A DNA stretch of 64,000 nt, taken from Neocallimastix lanati (nom. inval.). Its lineage: Eukaryota; Neocallimastigomycota; Neocallimastigomycetes; Neocallimastigales; Neocallimastigaceae. The stretch is from positions 335,001-399,000 of the forward strand of contig JACVTC010000145.1 of the NCBI GenBank assembly GCA_016946835.1, read 5' to 3'. A program made the translations under genes and the position numbers. Below, piece after piece: positions 39,131 to 51,514 of the stretch. Positions within the stretch are counted from its first letter, which is position 1. Each line of letters opens with the position of its first letter. Under the pieces are notes generated by a model, which was not told where the DNA came from, did no database searches, and saw only the letters and a program-made list of their open reading frames with translations.

Positions 39131-39702
39131 TTGCATTTCGACATAATTTATGTTTGATCATTTATTCATGTATTACAATGTGGCTTGTAAAAATAAATAG
39201 GATAGAGTTAAATTTTTTTTTTTTTATAAAATTTAATTTTATTAACATTTATAGTAAAAAAAATAATAAAGTAAAATAAAAAATAAAAAAAAAAATAATT
39301 CTTTTTTTTTATCTTATATTTTTATTCTTTTTTTTTATTTTTTATTTTATTTTATTATTATTTTTTTTTTATTTTTTATTTTATTTTATTATTATTTTTT
39401 TTTTATATTTTGTACACTATGAGGGTTAACAACAGATAAAAAAAAACATATGATAAATAAATAATTATTTCATCAAAAAGCCATTAAAAGTTAAATAAAA
39501 TAAATAGTTGAATAGGAATATAATTAAATAAATATCAGCATTTTACTTTTATTATTTTTTTTTTTTATTTTTTATTTTATATTATTATTATTATTATTAT
39601 TTTTTATTTTAAAATATTTAACCCTATCCTATTCATTTATATTTACAAGCCACATTGTAATACATGAATAAATGATCAAACATAAATTATATCGAAACGC
39701 AA
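39131..39702. mobile_element. palindromic element with arms of about 85 bp
   Basis: Arm 1 (39131-39213) and arm 2 (39616-39702) are near-perfect reverse complements, sharing ATAATTTATGTTTGATCATT, CATGTATTACAATGTGGCTT and GGATAGAGTTAAAT with one to a few mismatches. The spacer of about 400 bp is AT-rich and non-coding. ATT-type microsatellite flanks both outer ends in opposite orientation. This is either a MITE-like foldback element or two inverted LTR fragments. The arms contain the ATGTGGCTT motif also found in the LTRs of this window. Confidence 0.75.
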
Positions 39703-39924
39703 CACTCCCAAATAATAAATAATAAATAATAAATAATAAATAATAAATAATAAATAAATAACAAATAATAAATATAATAAATAACAAATTATATATATAA
39801 TAAATAATTAATAAATAATAAATAAATAATAAATAATAAATAATAAATAATAAATAATAACACATAGATAAATATAATAAATAAATATAAATATAACACA
39901 TAATTAATAAATAAACATTATTTA

Positions 39925-40214
39925 TGTAATATTGATGTGTTAAATTAATTTTAGTTGTGTAAAATATATTAAGTTATTTCATTATTAAAATTATTCTCGT
40001 TATTTTCGTTATTTGATTTATTTCATTATTATTTGAAATGCATTATGTTATTAACATATATAGATTTTCATTGTAATATTAATGAGCCACAAATAATATA
40101 AATATTCATGTATTTTTCAAATTGTAAATCGATAGTTAACTCATTTAAATAATTATTCATATCAATAAATAAATAAACTTTAATTAATAATAAAATATTT
40201 TATGAAAACTATTA
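39925..40214 (+). repeat. copia 5' LTR
   Basis: About 290 bp aligned with the 3' LTR throughout, for example CATTATTAAAATTATTCTCG, then TTATTAACATATA, AATATTAATGAGCCACA and the terminal ATAATAAAATATTTTAT. Relative to the right LTR it lacks about 15 bp near its start and contains about 20 extra bp (GATAGTTAACTCATTTAAAT) near the middle. Confidence 0.85.
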
Positions 40215-43200
40215 GTTTAAGAGTCTCAATCTCTTGTAATACCAGTGACATGTTTAACGAAACCAAATTAAGAACTGAAGATATTCTTAATAAGGATAAC
40301 TTCGAAAATTGGGAATTCATCATCAATAACATTCTCAAATCTTTAAAGATCTTGAAATATGTAAATGAGAATGTAGAATATAATCGGTAAGCTAAACGAT
40401 AAGCTTAAGGTGTAAAAAGAAAAACCTCAAACCAACGAAACCATCAAAGCTATCAACGACTTGGATAAAGATATCAATGAAGCTGAAACTCAAGATGCTT
40501 TAGCTAGTACTATTATTAGTAAATATGTAAGTCAAGAAGTCTTGAATTACATAAGATATCTTACTACCGCTTATGATATTATGGAAAAATTAAAAACCTT
40601 ATATGGAAAGAAGAAAACGGCTGACCTCAACTACTTGTTAAAGAAGTTGTATTCTTTAAAAGCTAAAAAAATCTTTCGGACTGTAAGGATATTATCAATC
40701 AAATCAAAGAAATCTTCGAAGTCATGGAGAAAAACAATATCAAGCTCGGAACTTGGGAAAAGATCAGAGTTTTATATTTGTCCTATCCAAAAAATTCTCA
40801 GGGAATTTAATTCATCCAAAGTGGAAATGAAACGGTTGATAGTTTCCTTGAAGAATCCATTGCCGAGATCAATTGCCATATTTTTCTGCATAGTGCAATC
40901 AATTTTGAGAGAAGCCCCATAGATAAAGATGATTTCATGGATATTGATAACAATTGAATCATACGGTTATAAAAATAATAATAATAAAACCAAAACCAAA
41001 CCAAGTCCAGAACCAATCTACTGTTACCTGTGCAAAACGTTTAGACACATTACCGATGAATGTAAATTTAATCTTATTAGCAAAAACAGGAACAAAACAA
41101 CTCAAAATAGCAAGAAGCAGTCAAACAAAAAGAAATCTAAAAATAATAAAAGAAAAGGTAAAAATAACCAAAAAAAAAAAAAAATCTATTGCAAAACATC
41201 GAGTTTAAAGAAGACGTTTCTGATGAAGAATTTTTTTTAGAAGAACTTGAAAATATGTATGACAAACCTTTAAATGGTTTTGAACCATTAGAAGAAAAAG
41301 AGAACACTAAAGAAAATTATGAAAATAAATACATTTCTCTTGTATTAAACTCTTTCAGATGGTACAACGGTTTGGACCTAGGATAGGATACTGGCGCTTC
41401 AGAACACATCACCAATAGCAAGGAAATTCTTTCCAACTTCAGAGAAGAAAAGAATTTCAATTCAATAGGTAGTATCCATGGTTACAATATTAAATTTGAA
41501 TATGTTTTATATACTCAAAACAAGTTAATAAAAAATTTTTTGAGCGGTATTAAACTTGCAAAGAACGGTTTAAAATGTAAATATAAAAGCCAGGAAAGAC
41601 AAAGTATTTTTATTACTTTAAAGACTGAAACTTGAAAGCAAAAAAAAAAACAATTAATATAGGTACATTCAAAGCTAACAAAAAAATAATACACTTTGTA
41701 TTTATACAAAAGATAAGACAAATTTAAAAGAATTGTATTGACATCACATCGTTGCAACCAGAAGCAATAAAAGAAATTAATGATCAATCTAAAAATGTTA
41801 TGGCACAGAAGACTCGCTCATTTTTTACAACGAAAATTTAACGAAATAATTAAAACTTCACAACGTTATCATTAATGAATGTCTTAAATTGCAAAATTGC
41901 CCAAGTTAAATAGAAAACCTCGCAACGTAAAAACACACCAAAAGCAAAGCGTCCATTCGATGTAATCCATTCTGATGTTATTGGTCCTCTCTCAAAATCG
42001 TACACAGAGAAAAGGTATATTCTTACTTTTATTGATGAATTTACCAAAAAAAGTTGAATCTTCCTTTTGAAAAAAAAAAGACAAAAAAAAGACAAAAAAA
42101 AAACAAAAAAAAAAAAAAAAAAATAAGAAGTACCAAGAACAATAATAAATTTCTTTACTTATTTAAATAATCAATTTTATTTTATTATAAAATCAAAACC
42201 TTCCGTTCTGATCAAGGTACAGAATATTAACAAACATAAAGGTATTGAACTATTGCAAAGAACATGATATAATCAAATCTTTCTCACCACCATACAATTC
42301 TCAAAACAATGGGATTGCTGAACGTTTTATCTACACAATTGTAAACGGTGCGAAAACTTTAAATTCAATGGAAAAAAAAATGTTTAACGAATTCTGGGAT
42401 GATGATGCAATTAACTATGCAAATCTTCTTTATAATATAACCCTCCATAAAGGAATTGAAACCAAAAATTCAGAACGAAATCTACCATAACAAAAAGGTA
42501 AATCTTAAATATATTAAATGGATTTGGTTGTGATGCTTATTATAAGGTCTTTTCTCAAGGAAAAATGAAAATTCGATAGCAACGGTAAAAAAAAAAAAAA
42601 GGTGTGTATTCTTGGGAATAAACATAAGGGTTTCAAATGACGATGAGCCAAATTCCTCTGGGATCGCTTCTTTAGAAGTTGAAGAGAAATTTAATCCATC
42701 TACAAAAAAGAAAATCATCTACGTTCATTAATCAGCAAGCCAAAAAGAAGATTAATTCTAACAATAAAACAATAAACACTGTTCCTTTTAAACCCAAGCT
42801 GATTCATCCTAAACTTCCAGAGAGTAAGAAATTAAAACCATCCATGAATAAATCGTGTAAAAAGACCGGGAAATTCTTTATTTCCTGATAATAACAAAAA
42901 AAAATAATACAATATTTCTCTTGACAACACTGAATCTTCTAAAGGCTGTTTAACTGAAACACCTCCTCCTTATAGGCAAGCCATTTCTCGATATGATAAA
43001 GACCAATGGATTGAAGCAATGAATTTGGAATGACAAAATTTCTATGATAAAAAAAACGATAACTTTTATTTAAAAAGCTTCCTAATGGTACTAAACCAAC
43101 AACTACCAAGTGGGGTTTATACTCTCAAGAAGGATGAAAATGGTAATATTTTAAAACACAAGGCTCGTCTCGTCACTCGTGATTTTTACACAAAAAAAAG

Positions 43201-44550
43201 GGTACTGACTATGACTTAACATACTCACCTACTCTTATCTTATCTTAGTATCGATAGTTTAAAATTAATTATTGCTCTGTCCTCAAAATTCATCTGGAAC
43301 TGACTTAATGCAGTTCGACATTAAAGCCGCTTATCTCAATGCTCCATTTGACAAAGACATCTAGGTTACCATTCCACCTAGTGATGTAAACTTTGGTAAA
43401 AGGATATTGGATTCTAAGAAAAGCTTTATACCGCCTGAAACCATCAGATCGTCAATGGAACATTCACTTTACAAACTTTCTCAAAATATAATGTGGTTTC
43501 ATTCAACTAACTTCTGAACCGTGTATTTTTTGTTGTTAAAAAGGAGGGAGGAAAAGCTGTATGTATTATAGGTGTTGACGTGGTTGATTTATTAATAACA
43601 GGAATTAAATATCATATAGACAAAATTATTATAAAGATTTAAGAAAAAATTTTAAAGTTTCAAAATGCGGTGATGCAGATTACTTTTTAGGAATTAATAT
43701 CGAAAAGGAATGTTCAAATTATTTAGTTTCTCAAACTCAACTTATAAAGGACTTACTATAAAAATAAAATATAGACAATAATTAGAAAAAGCAAAAACTC
43801 CTTGCTCAACAGTAACAAAATCAATGAAAAATGATATCAAATATAATAAAAAGCTATATTTAAAAGCGCCGTTGGATCTTTAATCTATCTCTCAAGATGT
43901 ATACGTCCTGAGATTACCTTTCCCATTGGAAAAGTTTGCTTGAAATTTTGAGAATTCAACTATGGGCTGACTGGAAAATTTGGCAATTAAAATATTAAAA
44001 TATTTAAACTATACTAAACTTTATAAAATTAAATATAAAGGACAAGAAAATATTATTGCCTACACTGATACAGATGTTGCGTTGCTGGTGACCCAAAGGA
44101 TAGGAAATCTATCTCAGGTTACATAATATTAATGAACAATGACCCAATTTGTTGGCAATCTTAAAAAAAAAAAAAAAGTAGTTGCCACATCTACCGCTGA
44201 GACTGAATATATTGTTACGGCTGAATGTACTAAAAAGGTTTTATGGATTTAGAAATATATTATATTGATTATTCAATATTAAAAAAAAAAAAACAATATT
44301 ATATGGATTATTCAATATTAAAAAAAAAACCAATATTATATGGATTATTCAAAAAAAAAAAACAATAAAAATTTTTTACTGACAATCTAGCAAGAAAAAC
44401 AACCATAGAAAACGGTGAACTCAATAATAAATTAAAACACATAGGAATAAGATTTTTACTTCAATAAAGACAATATTAAAAATATCAGAATAAATTTAGA
44501 ATATATTAATACCAAAAAAAAAAATGTTAGCTGGTCCATTAATAAAAGAA
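40202..44550 (+). pseudogene. copia gag-pol remnants
   Basis: Gag-type pieces: NKDNFENWEFIINNILKSL and TAYDIMEKLKTLYGKKKTAD. The zinc knuckle CYLCKTFRHITDEC (about 41016-41060) keeps the C-x2-C-x4-H-x4-C spacing. Protease: DTGASEHITNSKEIL near 41390. Integrase: DVIHSDVIGPLSKSY near 41960, FRSDQGTEY near 42212 and SPPYNSQNNGIAERF near 42285. Reverse transcriptase: LKHKARLVTRDFYTKKG near 43155, FDIKAAYLNAPFDKDI near 43315 and a YVDD-box remnant reading VDVVDLLITG near 43575. RNase H: SGYIILMNNDPICWQS and ATSTAETEYIV near 44115-44215. The reading frame breaks repeatedly, and the RT active-site box has lost its tyrosine-valine-aspartate pattern. Confidence 0.9.
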
Positions 44551-44622
44551 TTTAATGGATCAAAAATGACAAAGTTCACAGATCAAATCTTTGACAAGCA
44601 AACATTCTGGTCTAAGGGGGAA

Positions 44623-44903
44623 TGTTAGAATATTGAAATCTGCTATATACGTGTTTAATTAATTTTAGATGTGTAAAATAGATTAAATTATTTCATTATT
44701 AAAATTATTCTCGTTATTTGATTAATTTCATTATCATTTGAAATACATTATGTTATTAACATATAAAGATTTTCATAGTAATATTAATGAGCCACATATA
44801 GTATAAATATCCATGTATTTTTCAAATTGTAATATAAATAATTATTCATATTAATAAATAAATAAACTTTAATTAATAATAAAATATTTTATAAAAACTA
44901 TTA
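44623..44903 (+). repeat. copia 3' LTR
   Basis: Follows the purine tract. Matches the left LTR to its end at CTATTA. LTR divergence is moderate, which fits the decayed coding region. Confidence 0.85.
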
Positions 44904-45096
44904 ATTTATTTATTAATTTTATATATTTATATGTTTATTTTTTAAAAATTTAAGCCACATTTTGTGAAATGAACACCCCTCCCTTATTATATTAACTAAC
45001 TTTTATTTTATTACTAATATTTATTATATTTTATAACATTTTATTATATATATATATTTTTTATTAAATTTTATATTTTATTATTGGATTACTTTA

Positions 45097-45294
45097 TTAT
45101 AAATTAGTATAAATGTAAATTATTTTATGTAATTGTTGATAATTAATTATTATTAAAAAATAAATAAAAATAAATATTAAAAATATATAATTGAGTTATA
45201 AATTAGTATAAATGTAAATTATTTTATGTAATTGTTGATAATTAATTATTATTAAAAAATAAATAAAAATAAATATTAAAAATATATAATTGAG
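45097..45294. repeat. 99-bp tandem duplication
   Basis: Two essentially identical copies start at 45097 and 45196 (TTATAAATTAGTATAAATG, then TTTTATGTAATTGTTGATAA). This is a recent duplication. Confidence 0.9.
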
Positions 45295-45307
45295 TTAAAA
45301 GTATGAT

Positions 45308-45722
45308 ATCACATTATTATTTACTATTATTATCATTATTATCATTATTATTATTATTATTATTATTGTTATTATTATTTACTATTATTGTTATTATTAA
45401 TTACTATTATTATTATTATTTATTATTTTTATTTATTATTATCATTATTATTATTATTATTATTATCATTATTATTATTATTATTATTATCATTATTATT
45501 ATTTACTATTATTATCATTATTATTATTATTATTATCAGTATTATTATTTACTATTATTATCATTATTATTATTTATTATTATTATCATTATTATTATTA
45601 TTATTATTATCATTATTATTATTTACTATTATTATCATTATTATTATTATTATTATTATTATGATTTTATTATTATTACCATTTACTATTATCATCATTA
45701 TTATTATTATGATTAATATTAT
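45308..45722. repeat. (ATT)n microsatellite, about 410 bp
   Basis: Imperfect TTA/TCA/TGT triplet array. It yields long artificial Ile, Leu or Tyr frames, which are not genes. Confidence 0.97.
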
Positions 45723-46022
45723 GATTATATTAAAGATGAAAAATTAATATTAAAAATAGATATGATTTAAAAATAATATAATTTGTATTTTTATTAATTT
45801 TTTTTTTTTTTTAAATCTATTAATATATTAAATTTAATATATTATCAATAAAATTAAATTTTAACTATTATAAATATAAATATATAAATAATTAAATACA
45901 TAAATAATAGTAATAATGAAAATTATTAAATTTATTTCATATATTTTAATTGTTCCATTTATTATAACCGCATTTAATATGAATTAATGTATTTACTTAA
46001 AAACTTTTGAATAGTAATATTA

Positions 46023-46312
<290 letters not shown>

Positions 46313-46682
46313 AAAAACATTACAGAAAAAAGAAAAAAGTATAAACAAAATTTTTAATATAATATTTTAAATACTTAATAGCATTTATACTTAACTAAAT
46401 ATATATATTAATTATAATTATATATATATCTGTATATTTCATTTTTGATACTAAAAAAACTCTTTTAAAATAAAAAAAAATAAATAATGAAATAAAGTAA
46501 GGTAAAATGAATAGTAGAATATGAATGTAATTACAGTATAGATTGAATACAATACAATATAATAAAATAAATAATGAAGTAGTATAAAAGAGTAAAGTAT
46601 TAATAAAAATAAAATAAAATAAATAAAAAGTAAATTTTGCTAACCGAAGAACGAAATATATCAAATAATCATTAATATTTAT

Positions 46683-46720
<38 letters not shown>

Positions 46721-47725
46721 TTAATTGCTTTTATATTTTAAAACAGAATACAATAATAAAAAAAAATTTAAAGAAAAATATTATAAATATGTATAATTTT
46801 TTTTAATATAATTACTGATTTTTAAATATTTATAATAATAAAAGATTTTCATTTTATTCATTTTTTTCTAAGTTAATTAAATATTAAATTTAATATTTTA
46901 TTATAATTAAAAAAAATTAAATATTAAATTTAATATTTAAATTACTTAATGAAAATTTGCATTAATAAAATATTTAAAAATATTTTATGATTATAATTTT
47001 AAATAAATAAATAAATAATAATAAAAAAAAAAGAAGAGAGATTAATTCAAAATGATTTTATTTTTATTTTCATTCATTATATTTTAAATTAATTTCATAT
47101 GAAAAATTAATATATTTATTATAAATATTATAAAATAAATTAAAATAAATTTAAAAATTTAAAAAAAAAAAAAAATTGATTTGATATTAACGGTTAATAT
47201 TTATTAATTAAATGGTTAATGTGCAATAATTTCCAGATATAATTTTTGTCTCTATACCATTTATTTTTTTTGTTATAAAAATATTATTATTATTTTAACT
47301 ATTTTTATTTCCTATTATCATAAATAATTATAATGTTAACTTTAGTAATACCATTAGTATTGTTATTTATTAATAATAAAAAAAGATTAATGAAATTTAA
47401 TTTATTTAAAATATTTTTAAATATATAAAGAGTATAATAAAAATCATTAAAGTAAAACACTATTAAAGTTTATTCCATTTAATTATATAAAAAAAAAATT
47501 TTTTTTTTTTATAAAGTTTATTCTAATTTAATAATATAAAAAAAATTTTTTTATAAAAATAATAAAAACGACAAAGTTTTCCTTGTAAAAAAAAAAAAAA
47601 AAATAAAAAAAAAAAAAAAATTCAAACAAAAATATTTGTGTAGATAATAAATTCGAAAAAAAAAAAGAGAAAAAAATTTATTTTATTATTATTTAAATAT
47701 TAAATAAAATATATATACAATAAAA
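46313..47725. other. non-coding AT-rich gap
   Basis: Contains the dispersed relative of the 18.1-kb repeat (about 46508-46575), a poly-T run at 46684-46719, two copies of AATTAAATATTAAATTTAAT near 46873 and 46917, and poly-A runs before the secreted-protein gene. No gene is visible. Confidence 0.65.
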
Positions 47726-48040
47726 ATGAAATTCTTATCTTTAATTTATTTCCTTTTTGCTTTATTATTATCAACTGTTATTGCAAAAGAAACATGTTGT
47801 GAAGTTTGCCCAGTCGGTAAAGAAAAATATTATTCTATCGATTTAAAATATAATAGATGTGGAGAATGCTGTATGAAATCAAGGGATTACTGGATTTTTC
47901 ATATTTTCGAAAAAGGTCTTAAAAAAGCAGAAAATGAACATCCATGTTCTGAGCTTGGTTACAATAAATATTTAGAAACTGAAACTCATGGGGCTCTTTT
48001 TATTAAAATGACCTTAGATAAATACGACGTATCCGATTAA
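47726..48040 (+). CDS. small secreted cysteine-rich protein, function unknown
   Basis: 104 residues. A clear signal peptide (about 1-20, ending STVIA) leads to a mature part of 84 residues with seven cysteines: C24, C25, C28, C45, C48, C49 and C74. They form the pattern CC-x2-C...C-x2-CC, followed by an aromatic stretch (DYWIFHIFEKG), HPCSELGYNKY and THGALFIKMTLDKYD. The start is supported by AATAAAAATGAAATTC and by the signal peptide. I cannot assign a family with certainty. Its size, export signal and paired cysteines suggest a disulfide-stabilised extracellular protein. An odd number of cysteines leaves one free or used for pairing with another chain. There is no dockerin or CBM, and its neighbours are repeats only. 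Confidence 0.8.
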   Translation: MKFLSLIYFLFALLLSTVIAKETCCEVCPVGKEKYYSIDLKYNRCGECCMKSRDYWIFHIFEKGLKKAENEHPCSELGYNKYLETETHGALFIKMTLDKYDVSD

Positions 48041-48332
48041 TAATATAACTATAGTAGCTACATTAAATATATATAAAAATTAAAAATAAAAAATAATGGA
48101 ATGTTTATAAAAAATATAATAATTAAATATAAATGAAAAAAGTTAACAAAATTTAAACAAATGTAAATATTATTAATAATATATATATTTTTTAATATTA
48201 TAAATAAAAGAAAAAAATGAAATAATAATAATAATAATAATAATAAAAAGGTGTAATTATAAATATTTTTTATTTTATATATATATAATATATATTTGAA
48301 TTATTTATATTATATAATAAATATATATATAT

Positions 48333-48363
<31 letters not shown>

Positions 48364-48544
48364 GAATAATTATAAATATTTTTTATTTTAATTTTTATTT
48401 TTTAACATAAAAGAAAAATAAATAATTACCAAATAAATAATTACTAAATAAAACATTATTCATTTAATAATTTTTTATTTTTAATAAAATTTCAAAGTGT
48501 TGATTTTCAATTTAATTATTATTATTTTGCAAAGTTTGAATATA

Positions 48545-48580
<36 letters not shown>

Positions 48581-48886
48581 TATATTTATTAACTAAATAT
48601 TTTTACAATATCATATGTAGAAATATTTTATTGATATTAACCATATAAATGATATAATTGAAATTTGGATTATACTTTATTAGCATATTCTATATTTATT
48701 TATATTATTTAATATTATTTGAATTCACTGATAAAGATTTTTTTAAAATCTAAACGCTTTTATTTATATTAGTATTAGAATTTACTAATAATAAAATTAT
48801 AAAAAGAACAACATTAAAATAATGAAAAAAAAAAAAAAAATTATAATCATTAAAGTTAATAATAATAATAATAATAGTAATAAATG
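48041..48886. other. non-coding AT-rich gap
   Basis: Poly-A/T runs and an (ATA)n array. The piece ATTAAAATAATGAAAAAAAA plus TTATAATCAT at about 48813-48857 is also found at about 50725-50762, beyond the second LTR-like repeat. Confidence 0.6.
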
Positions 48887-50685
48887 TTAGGTGTTGGAGT
48901 GTTAGTTATGTGGTTACATCAACTTTATTAATATATTTTATGATAGATGTATTGAGCACTTAAGGCACAAAGTGCTACAAGAACGTATGTACAATAATAT
49001 TTATTTTACATATTTATAGACATATGAATGTGGCTTAGATCACATGATATATTAATGTAACATGAAATGTAATATTTAAGTTTATATACCAATAATTCAC
49101 ATAAGTTATCATTCCTCTCTCAAACCTAATTATTTCAAAGAATATAATTTGGTTTGCAAGTGTACGTGTGAAATATGTAAATTTTCTGATATTAAATTTT
49201 TCCTAATATTTTTTCTAATATCTATAAACTATTAATTTTTTTTTTTACTATTCTAAATTAATTTTCAATTTTACATGAATTTATAATTATTTTTCTCAAT
49301 TTTTACATGAAATAAAAATTTTTTTTTTTCGATTTTACATGAAATATAATGATTTTTACAATTTTACTATAATTATGATTTTTACAATTTTACTATAATT
49401 ATAATAATTTTTACAATTTTACAAAAAATAAAATAATTATCTAATATAATATTAATTATTTAGAAGCTAAAATAATTTCTTTAATATAATTTAATTTAAT
49501 GATTTTCCCCCTAAACTAAATACTTAGTATTATTATACCGTTAATAAGTATTAGATGAACCTATGTAATTTGTAATTTATAATAAAAAAAAAAATTATAG
49601 GGTTTAAATATACCATTTATATATGATGAAAACCTTTCTCTTGAAGGGTGATATTATACCATCCAAAATATGTGAATACCGAATATCTCTTATATATTGG
49701 ATGTTGGAATTTACATCACTTTTAATTGTAATTCGCTTTGTAGAAATATTGAATTATTAAATTATTTTATATTTCTTTAAGAATTTTTTCAAAATTTTAT
49801 ATTTATATTTTTTACTCTATATTGATTTTCTTTCATTTCAAGGTAACTATTTTTTCAAATAATTAATTTAGTGAGATTTTGTTTTAAATAAACATTTATT
49901 TTACTATAATTGTACTATATTCCCCCCTAAAATCCAAATGTTATAATGTATTTTAAATATTTGGATTTTCTTTCCAACAAGTATTTATAAATATATATAT
50001 AATTATTATTCTATTTCTTAACTAATATTATCCAGTTCCCCCCTTCATATCTAAATGTTTAAAAATAAATGTTTATATTTGAAAATTGAAGATAAAATTA
50101 AATGTAATGAATGTAATAAATGAAATTCATAAACAATTCTAGATTTAAATTGAAGTATAATATTACTAATGATTAAAATTTATCATAAACTTAAAATTCA
50201 TTTAATCGGAATTCTTACCAACAGATTACATTATAATGTAAGTATTAAAATGAGGAGTCTATCGCCTCTTGTAATGTAAGTCAGAGTCATAACATTTCAT
50301 AGTTAAAATGTATGAATAAAATAAATATATATGTGATGAATCAATGTCATCATTATAACAATGGAGCCTTTTCAAAAAAAGTATTATTCCATTGTGGATG
50401 GATTCCTTATGAGTTTATGAAGGTATTACACCGTCACTTGAAATTAGTAGTATCTATGGAGTTTTGATTATGCGGTTATATCAACTTTATTAATATATTT
50501 TATGATAGATGTATTGAGCACTTATGGCACAAATTACTTCAAGAACTTACGTACAATAATATTTACATTACATTATAGACATATGAATGTGGCTTAGATC
50601 ACATGATACATTAGTGTAACCTGAAATGTAATATATAAATATATATACTAATAATTCAATTAATTTACCAATAAATATATATATT
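48887..50685 (+). mobile_element. LTR-like repeat pair flanking a non-coding segment
   Basis: 48887-49100 and 50450-50665 are clearly homologous: ATCAACTTTATTAATATATT, TATGATAGATGTATTGAGCA, GACATATGAATGTGGCTTAG, ATCACATGATA. The second copy is followed by ATTGGTATCACAAAATATGG, which resembles a TGGTATCA-type tRNA primer site next to a copia gag start (ATGGCAGAATTACATTTAAA, then a stop). The interior (49101-50449) has no coding region. It contains three C5-C6 tracts, and the first two are followed by hairpins. A non-autonomous LTR element or two old solo LTRs are both possible. Confidence 0.6.
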
Positions 50686-50942
50686 GGTATCACAAAATAT
50701 GGCAGAATTACATTTAAATCATGTATTAAAATAATGAAAAAAAATTTTTATAATCATATATTTAGATAATAAAAAGAAATTAAATTAATTTTTAAATAAA
50801 CATCAATTAATAATGGTTATTGGCAAATTGAAATTTTAATAATTTATAAAAAAAAAAAAAAATAAAATAATAATAATATAAAAATTAATTTAATTTAGTA
50901 TATTAATAATAATTATTATTATTTTTTTTTTTAATTATAATA

Positions 50943-51492
50943 TGATATACAACTCAAAAGTTCGATGTACTTTTGTTGGGATTTATTTATTAAATTTATT
51001 AATTTATTATTTATTTATTTATTTAATTTTATATAAAAACTACATATAATTAAAAAGACTATTTAACAACTTTCTTATTCTTTTAATTACAAACTAACTT
51101 AACTTAATATAACTTTTACACAACAACAACTACTATTGCTCTACTATTCTCTTAATTCAGAGAAATGCTTTATTTTTATGTTATTTAGTTATAATTAACT
51201 ATTTAATTAATTGTTCTTGTGATTAGAATAAACTATTGATAATTATTATTTAAGGAAATATTTAAAAACTATATAAATATAAATATAAAATAATAAGAAT
51301 ATAATTAAAACATTGATTTATGCTATAAATTTTATTATTAATTATAAATATAATTAATATATAGAAATCAAGCCACATATTGAAATTGTTGTAAAATCAT
51401 TAGATTTAAATTTGATTTATGACATTAATTTATGTTTGAATAATAAAACTAATTTTATATTAATTAAGGTTTGAATATTTCATTTTATATCA
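50943..51492 (-). repeat. gypsy 3' LTR
   Basis: 550 bp, from TGATATACAACTC to TTTTATATCA. Contains CAAGCCACATATTG and a promoter-like AT-rich body. Confidence 0.95.
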
Positions 51493-51514
51493 TTCGTCCC
51501 ACCTTAAGATACAA

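Larger units (their letters stand above)
39925..44903 (+). mobile_element. decayed Ty1/copia LTR retrotransposon
   Basis: LTRs at 39925-40214 and 44623-44903 flank gag-pol remnants in the copia order: gag, zinc knuckle, protease, integrase, reverse transcriptase, RNase H. A purine-rich tract (CTAAGGGGGAA) directly precedes the right LTR, which begins TGTTAG. The 5-bp sequence ATTTA occurs immediately outside both LTRs (39920-39924 and 44904-44908), consistent with a target-site duplication, though it is weak evidence in AT-rich DNA. Many stops, frameshifts and poly-A expansions make the element non-functional by itself. Confidence 0.9.
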
